From positions 1-64,000 of the forward strand of contig JBBRTB010000015.1 of assembly GCA_038244815.1 (NCBI GenBank): a stretch of DNA of 64,000 nt, written 5' to 3'. The translations under genes were made by a program, and so were the position numbers. Below are positions 61,350-64,000 of this stretch, piece after piece; position 1 is the first letter of the stretch, and each line of letters starts with the position of its first letter. The notes beneath the pieces were generated by a model. That model searched no databases. It worked only from the letters and a program-made list of their open reading frames with translations, and was not told the DNA's origin. Origin of the DNA: DASVHS01 sp038244815. GTDB lineage: Bacteria > Acidobacteriota > Thermoanaerobaculia > Gp7-AA8.

Positions 61350-62606
61350 ATGCTCCGGATCGAAGACTACAAATTGCCCAACGGCCTGCGGGTCGTGCTC
61401 AACGAGGATCACTCCGCTCCCCTCGTCGCCGTCAACGTCTGGTACCACGTCGGATCGAAGAACGAGCGAAAGGGGCGCACGGGCTTCGCCCATCTGTTCG
61501 AGCACATGCTCTTCTCCGGGTCGGAGCACGTCGGCAACAACGAGCATTTCCGCTACGTGCAGTCGGTGGGTGGCGTGCTGAATGGAACGACATTCTTTGA
61601 CCGCACGAATTACTTTGAAACATTACCATCTAACTATTTGGCGCTGGGGCTCTGGCTGGAGTCCGACCGCATGGGCTTCTTTCTCCCCGCCCTCACCCAG
61701 GAGAAGCTCGACATCCAGCGCGAAGTAGTGAAGGAAGAGCGCCGCCAGCGCTACGACAACGCGCCCTACGGCACGGCCTTCGAGCGCCTACTGCATCTCT
61801 CCTACGATCCCGACTACCCGTACCACTGGCCGACGATCGGCTCGATGGCGGATCTGGCCGCGGCGTCGCTCGACGACATCCGGGAGTTCTTCGCCACGTG
61901 GTACCGCCCCGACAACGCCGTGCTCACGCTCGTCGGCGACTTCGTCCCGGCCGTGGCCAGGCGTCTCATCGAGAAATACTTCGGCGACATCCAGCCGGGC
62001 GGACGGTTTCCCAGCTTCGAGGCCAAACGCGACCCGATGCAGTCGGAGCGGCGGGAGACGTTTTCCTCCATCGTGCAACTGCCGCGCATCTACCGGCTCT
62101 ACCACCTGCCGAAGATGGGCGACCGCGACTGGATCGCCGCGGACATGCTTTCCACGATCCTCGGCAGCGATAAAGCGAGCCGGCTCGACCGGGCTCTCGT
62201 GCACGAGCAGCAGATCGCCCAGGACGTGGCCGCGTACGTGCTGCCGACCGAATCGACGGGCATGTTGATGATGCATGCCACGGCCAAGGAAGGGGTCGAG
62301 GTGACGCGGCTGGAGCGAGCCATGGACGACGAGATCGCCCGCGTCGTCGCGGACGGCATCACCGATGACGAGCTGACGCGCGCGCGCGTACGCGCCGAGG
62401 TCGAGTACGCGCATCAGATCGAGAACTACGACTCGCGCGCCGACATGATCGGCATGATGGCCACGTACTTCGGCGATCCGCAGCGCGTGCACACCTGGCT
62501 CGACGCGTACGACAGCGCCACGGCCGACGATCTCGCGCGCGTGGCGCGCACCTGGCTCACGCCCGAGAATCGCGCCACCAGCATCTACGTTCCGGAGGCT
62601 GCATGA
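61350..62606 (+). CDS. M16 zinc peptidase, catalytic partner
   Basis: This 418-residue cytosolic protein has the inverted zinc motif HxxEH in HLFEHMLF (about residue 48) and a downstream Glu. KLPNGLRVVLNEDHSAPLVAVNVWY at the start matches processing-peptidase/PqqF-like enzymes. It overlaps the next M16 gene by ATGA. The two should form a heterodimer in which this subunit cleaves. Confidence 0.92.
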   Translation: MLRIEDYKLPNGLRVVLNEDHSAPLVAVNVWYHVGSKNERKGRTGFAHLFEHMLFSGSEHVGNNEHFRYVQSVGGVLNGTTFFDRTNYFETLPSNYLALGLWLESDRMGFFLPALTQEKLDIQREVVKEERRQRYDNAPYGTAFERLLHLSYDPDYPYHWPTIGSMADLAAASLDDIREFFATWYRPDNAVLTLVGDFVPAVARRLIEKYFGDIQPGGRFPSFEAKRDPMQSERRETFSSIVQLPRIYRLYHLPKMGDRDWIAADMLSTILGSDKASRLDRALVHEQQIAQDVAAYVLPTESTGMLMMHATAKEGVEVTRLERAMDDEIARVVADGITDDELTRARVRAEVEYAHQIENYDSRADMIGMMATYFGDPQRVHTWLDAYDSATADDLARVARTWLTPENRATSIYVPEAA

Positions 62607-63973
62607 GCGACGACTTCCGGACCTCCGCTCCGAAACCGGATGCCCCACGCCCCTATCACTTTCCTCATGTCACCCGTCAGACGCTGCCGAACGGATTGCG
62701 GGTGCTGGTGGCCGAGAATCGCAACGCGCCGGTCGTGGCCATGCGCACGCTCGTTCGATCGGGAGCCGATCACGATGACGCGGAGCACGCCGGTCTGGCC
62801 TCGCTCGTGGCCGATCTGCTCGACGAGGGCGCCGGGGACCGTGATGCCATGCGCCTGGCCGAGGACATCGGACTGCTCGGCGGGTCGCTCGGATCGGGAG
62901 CCGACTGGGATGCCTCCTACATCTCGGCCGATGTGCTGAGCCGCAACACCGGTCCGACCGTGTCGATTCTCTCGGATGTATCGTCGCGCGCCACGCTGCC
63001 GCAGGACGGCTTCGACCGCGTGCGCAGCGAACGGCTGACCGACATCCTGCAGCAACGCGACGAGCCGTCGGCCATCGCCGGAAAGCGGTTCGCCTCGCTG
63101 CTCTACGGTGAGGGAGCGTACGGCAACTCCATCGTCGGCAACGCCAACAGCGTCTCCCGCATCACCGTCGAAGACGTGCGCCGCTTCTACAAACAGCACT
63201 TCGTTCCAAACAACAGCTCCGTCGTCGTGGCCGGCGACGTCTCCGCCGCGGAAGGCCTGACCATGGTGGAGGGCACGTTCGGACAGTGGCAGCGCGGCGC
63301 CGAACCTCCCCGTCCGACCGTGTCGCCGCGCACCATCGAATCGAGCCGGATCTACATCATCGATCGTCCGCAGGCCGTCCAGTCGGAGATCCGCATCGGA
63401 CACATCGGCGTGCCGCGCTCCTGCAACGACTACTTTCCTCTCTCCGTGATGAACGCACTGCTGGGCGGCGTGTTCAACTCGCGCATCAATCTCAACCTGC
63501 GCGAGCGGCACGGCTACACGTACGGCGCGCGCTCGGCATTCGCCTTCCGCCGCCAGGCTGGTCCGTTCGTCGTGGCCGCGCCGGTGCGCAACGAAGTGAC
63601 GCGCGAGTCGGTGCAGGAGGTGCTCGCCGAGCTCCGGCGCATCCGCACCGGCGACGTGGAGACTGTGGAGCTGGACGACACGAAGAACTACCTGATGGGC
63701 GTCTTCCCGGCCACGGTGCAGAGCTCGAGCGACATCGCCAGCCGGCTCGTGGACATGGAGCTCTACGGCCTCCCCGAGGATTACTTCGACCGCTTTCGCG
63801 AGAACATCGCCGCGGTCGGCCGCGAGGAGATCGAGCGCGTGGCCAGGAAGTACATCGATCCCGACCGTGCACTCATCGTGATCGTCGGCAGTGCCAAAGC
63901 CATTCGCGAGCCACTGGGACTGCTGGGCTTTCCCATTCAGGAGCTGGACATCGAGGGGAAAGAAGTGGCCTGA
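62603..63973 (+). CDS. M16 peptidase-like, substrate-binding partner
   Basis: This 456-residue M16 homolog lacks HxxEH, having LASLVADLLDEG instead. It has the R/Y pair region NLRERHGYTYGARSAF typical of the inactive partner in M16 heterodimers. Start ATG 62603 overlaps the active subunit. Downstream only 27 bases remain. Substrate unknown. Confidence 0.92.
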   Translation: MSDDFRTSAPKPDAPRPYHFPHVTRQTLPNGLRVLVAENRNAPVVAMRTLVRSGADHDDAEHAGLASLVADLLDEGAGDRDAMRLAEDIGLLGGSLGSGADWDASYISADVLSRNTGPTVSILSDVSSRATLPQDGFDRVRSERLTDILQQRDEPSAIAGKRFASLLYGEGAYGNSIVGNANSVSRITVEDVRRFYKQHFVPNNSSVVVAGDVSAAEGLTMVEGTFGQWQRGAEPPRPTVSPRTIESSRIYIIDRPQAVQSEIRIGHIGVPRSCNDYFPLSVMNALLGGVFNSRINLNLRERHGYTYGARSAFAFRRQAGPFVVAAPVRNEVTRESVQEVLAELRRIRTGDVETVELDDTKNYLMGVFPATVQSSSDIASRLVDMELYGLPEDYFDRFRENIAAVGREEIERVARKYIDPDRALIVIVGSAKAIREPLGLLGFPIQELDIEGKEVA

Positions 63974-64000
63974 CGCTCAGCGCAGAATCGCGTAACTCAC

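Noticed and set aside
63977..64000. Partial minus-strand gene end (TGA at 63977-63979)
   Set aside because: Only seven codons are visible, too few to support a feature.

Overview
The window is a GC-rich bacterial chromosome segment, densely packed with genes on both strands and short of mobile DNA. The best taxonomic hints are a VWFA-related protein of the type annotated almost only in Acidobacteriota (51969-53048), a serine/threonine kinase fused to PD40/beta-propeller repeats (47572-50187), a response regulator with a Pro-rich tail and a conserved C-terminal block (43465-44874), and an FHA-GAF-SpoIIE phosphatase. I infer an acidobacterium or a close relative, Gram-negative because OmpW, OmpA, lipoprotein and TonB-like proteins are present. 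The placement is an inference, not proof.

Layout. 1-4072: IS630-type transposase remnant, M20 amidohydrolase, DUF1440 protein, a DECR-like dehydrogenase, a CusF-like copper lipoprotein and a PilZ protein. 4020-10706: moeA and a YdcF-like gene run left, and the tight operon asd-lysC-dapB-dapA-dapD runs right (aspartate to N-succinyl-2-amino-6-oxopimelate). An aminotransferase at 11951-13069 could supply the next step. 13081-16797: a repeat cluster, then an unusual trio of class A beta-lactamase-like hydrolase, M15-like zinc peptidase and an amidoligase/GCS-fold protein. 16797-21520 (minus): sucC, sucD, a degenerate S51 protein, a small histidine kinase, a lytic transglycosylase and a small membrane protein. 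21650-27478: 23S/tRNA uracil methyltransferase, ComEC, a small zinc-ribbon membrane protein, miaA and a TPR lipoprotein.

28184-37781: FHA-GAF-PP2C phosphatase, a 157-bp tandem duplication, a UPF0158-like gene, the peptidoglycan-recycling operon murQ-anmK-nagA-nagB, then an EEP nuclease, a PLD-family protein and a GNAT protein. 37843-42699: cold-shock protein, then (minus) gpmI, a histidine phosphatase, argS and a 51-residue membrane protein. 42745-50187: glycerophosphodiesterase, repeat-bearing response regulator, cobalamin adenosyltransferase, S1/P1-like hydrolase, winged-helix-FHA regulator, exported JAMM protein and the receptor-like kinase. 50235-51180: an intact tRNA-Pro and a detached copy of its 3' half flank a single secreted-protein gene, as an integrated mini-island would. 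51249-58478: OmpW, VWFA protein, a PxpB-PxpC fusion, RNB ribonuclease, and the deoxynucleoside kinase-panB-panC cluster with a structured panB leader. 58839-63973: di-heme DUF1111 protein, TonB-like protein and an active/inactive M16 peptidase pair.

Two repeat classes recur. One is a REP/BIME-like palindromic family (TCATTCCGAGC...GCGAGGAATC), found in four clusters with 13 copies. The other is a heptamer tandem repeat (GGYCCTC x3-4), found inside or at the ends of coding regions (lysC, argS, pxpBC). Translational overlaps are common, including five TTGA junctions in which a TTG start overlaps the upstream TGA stop.
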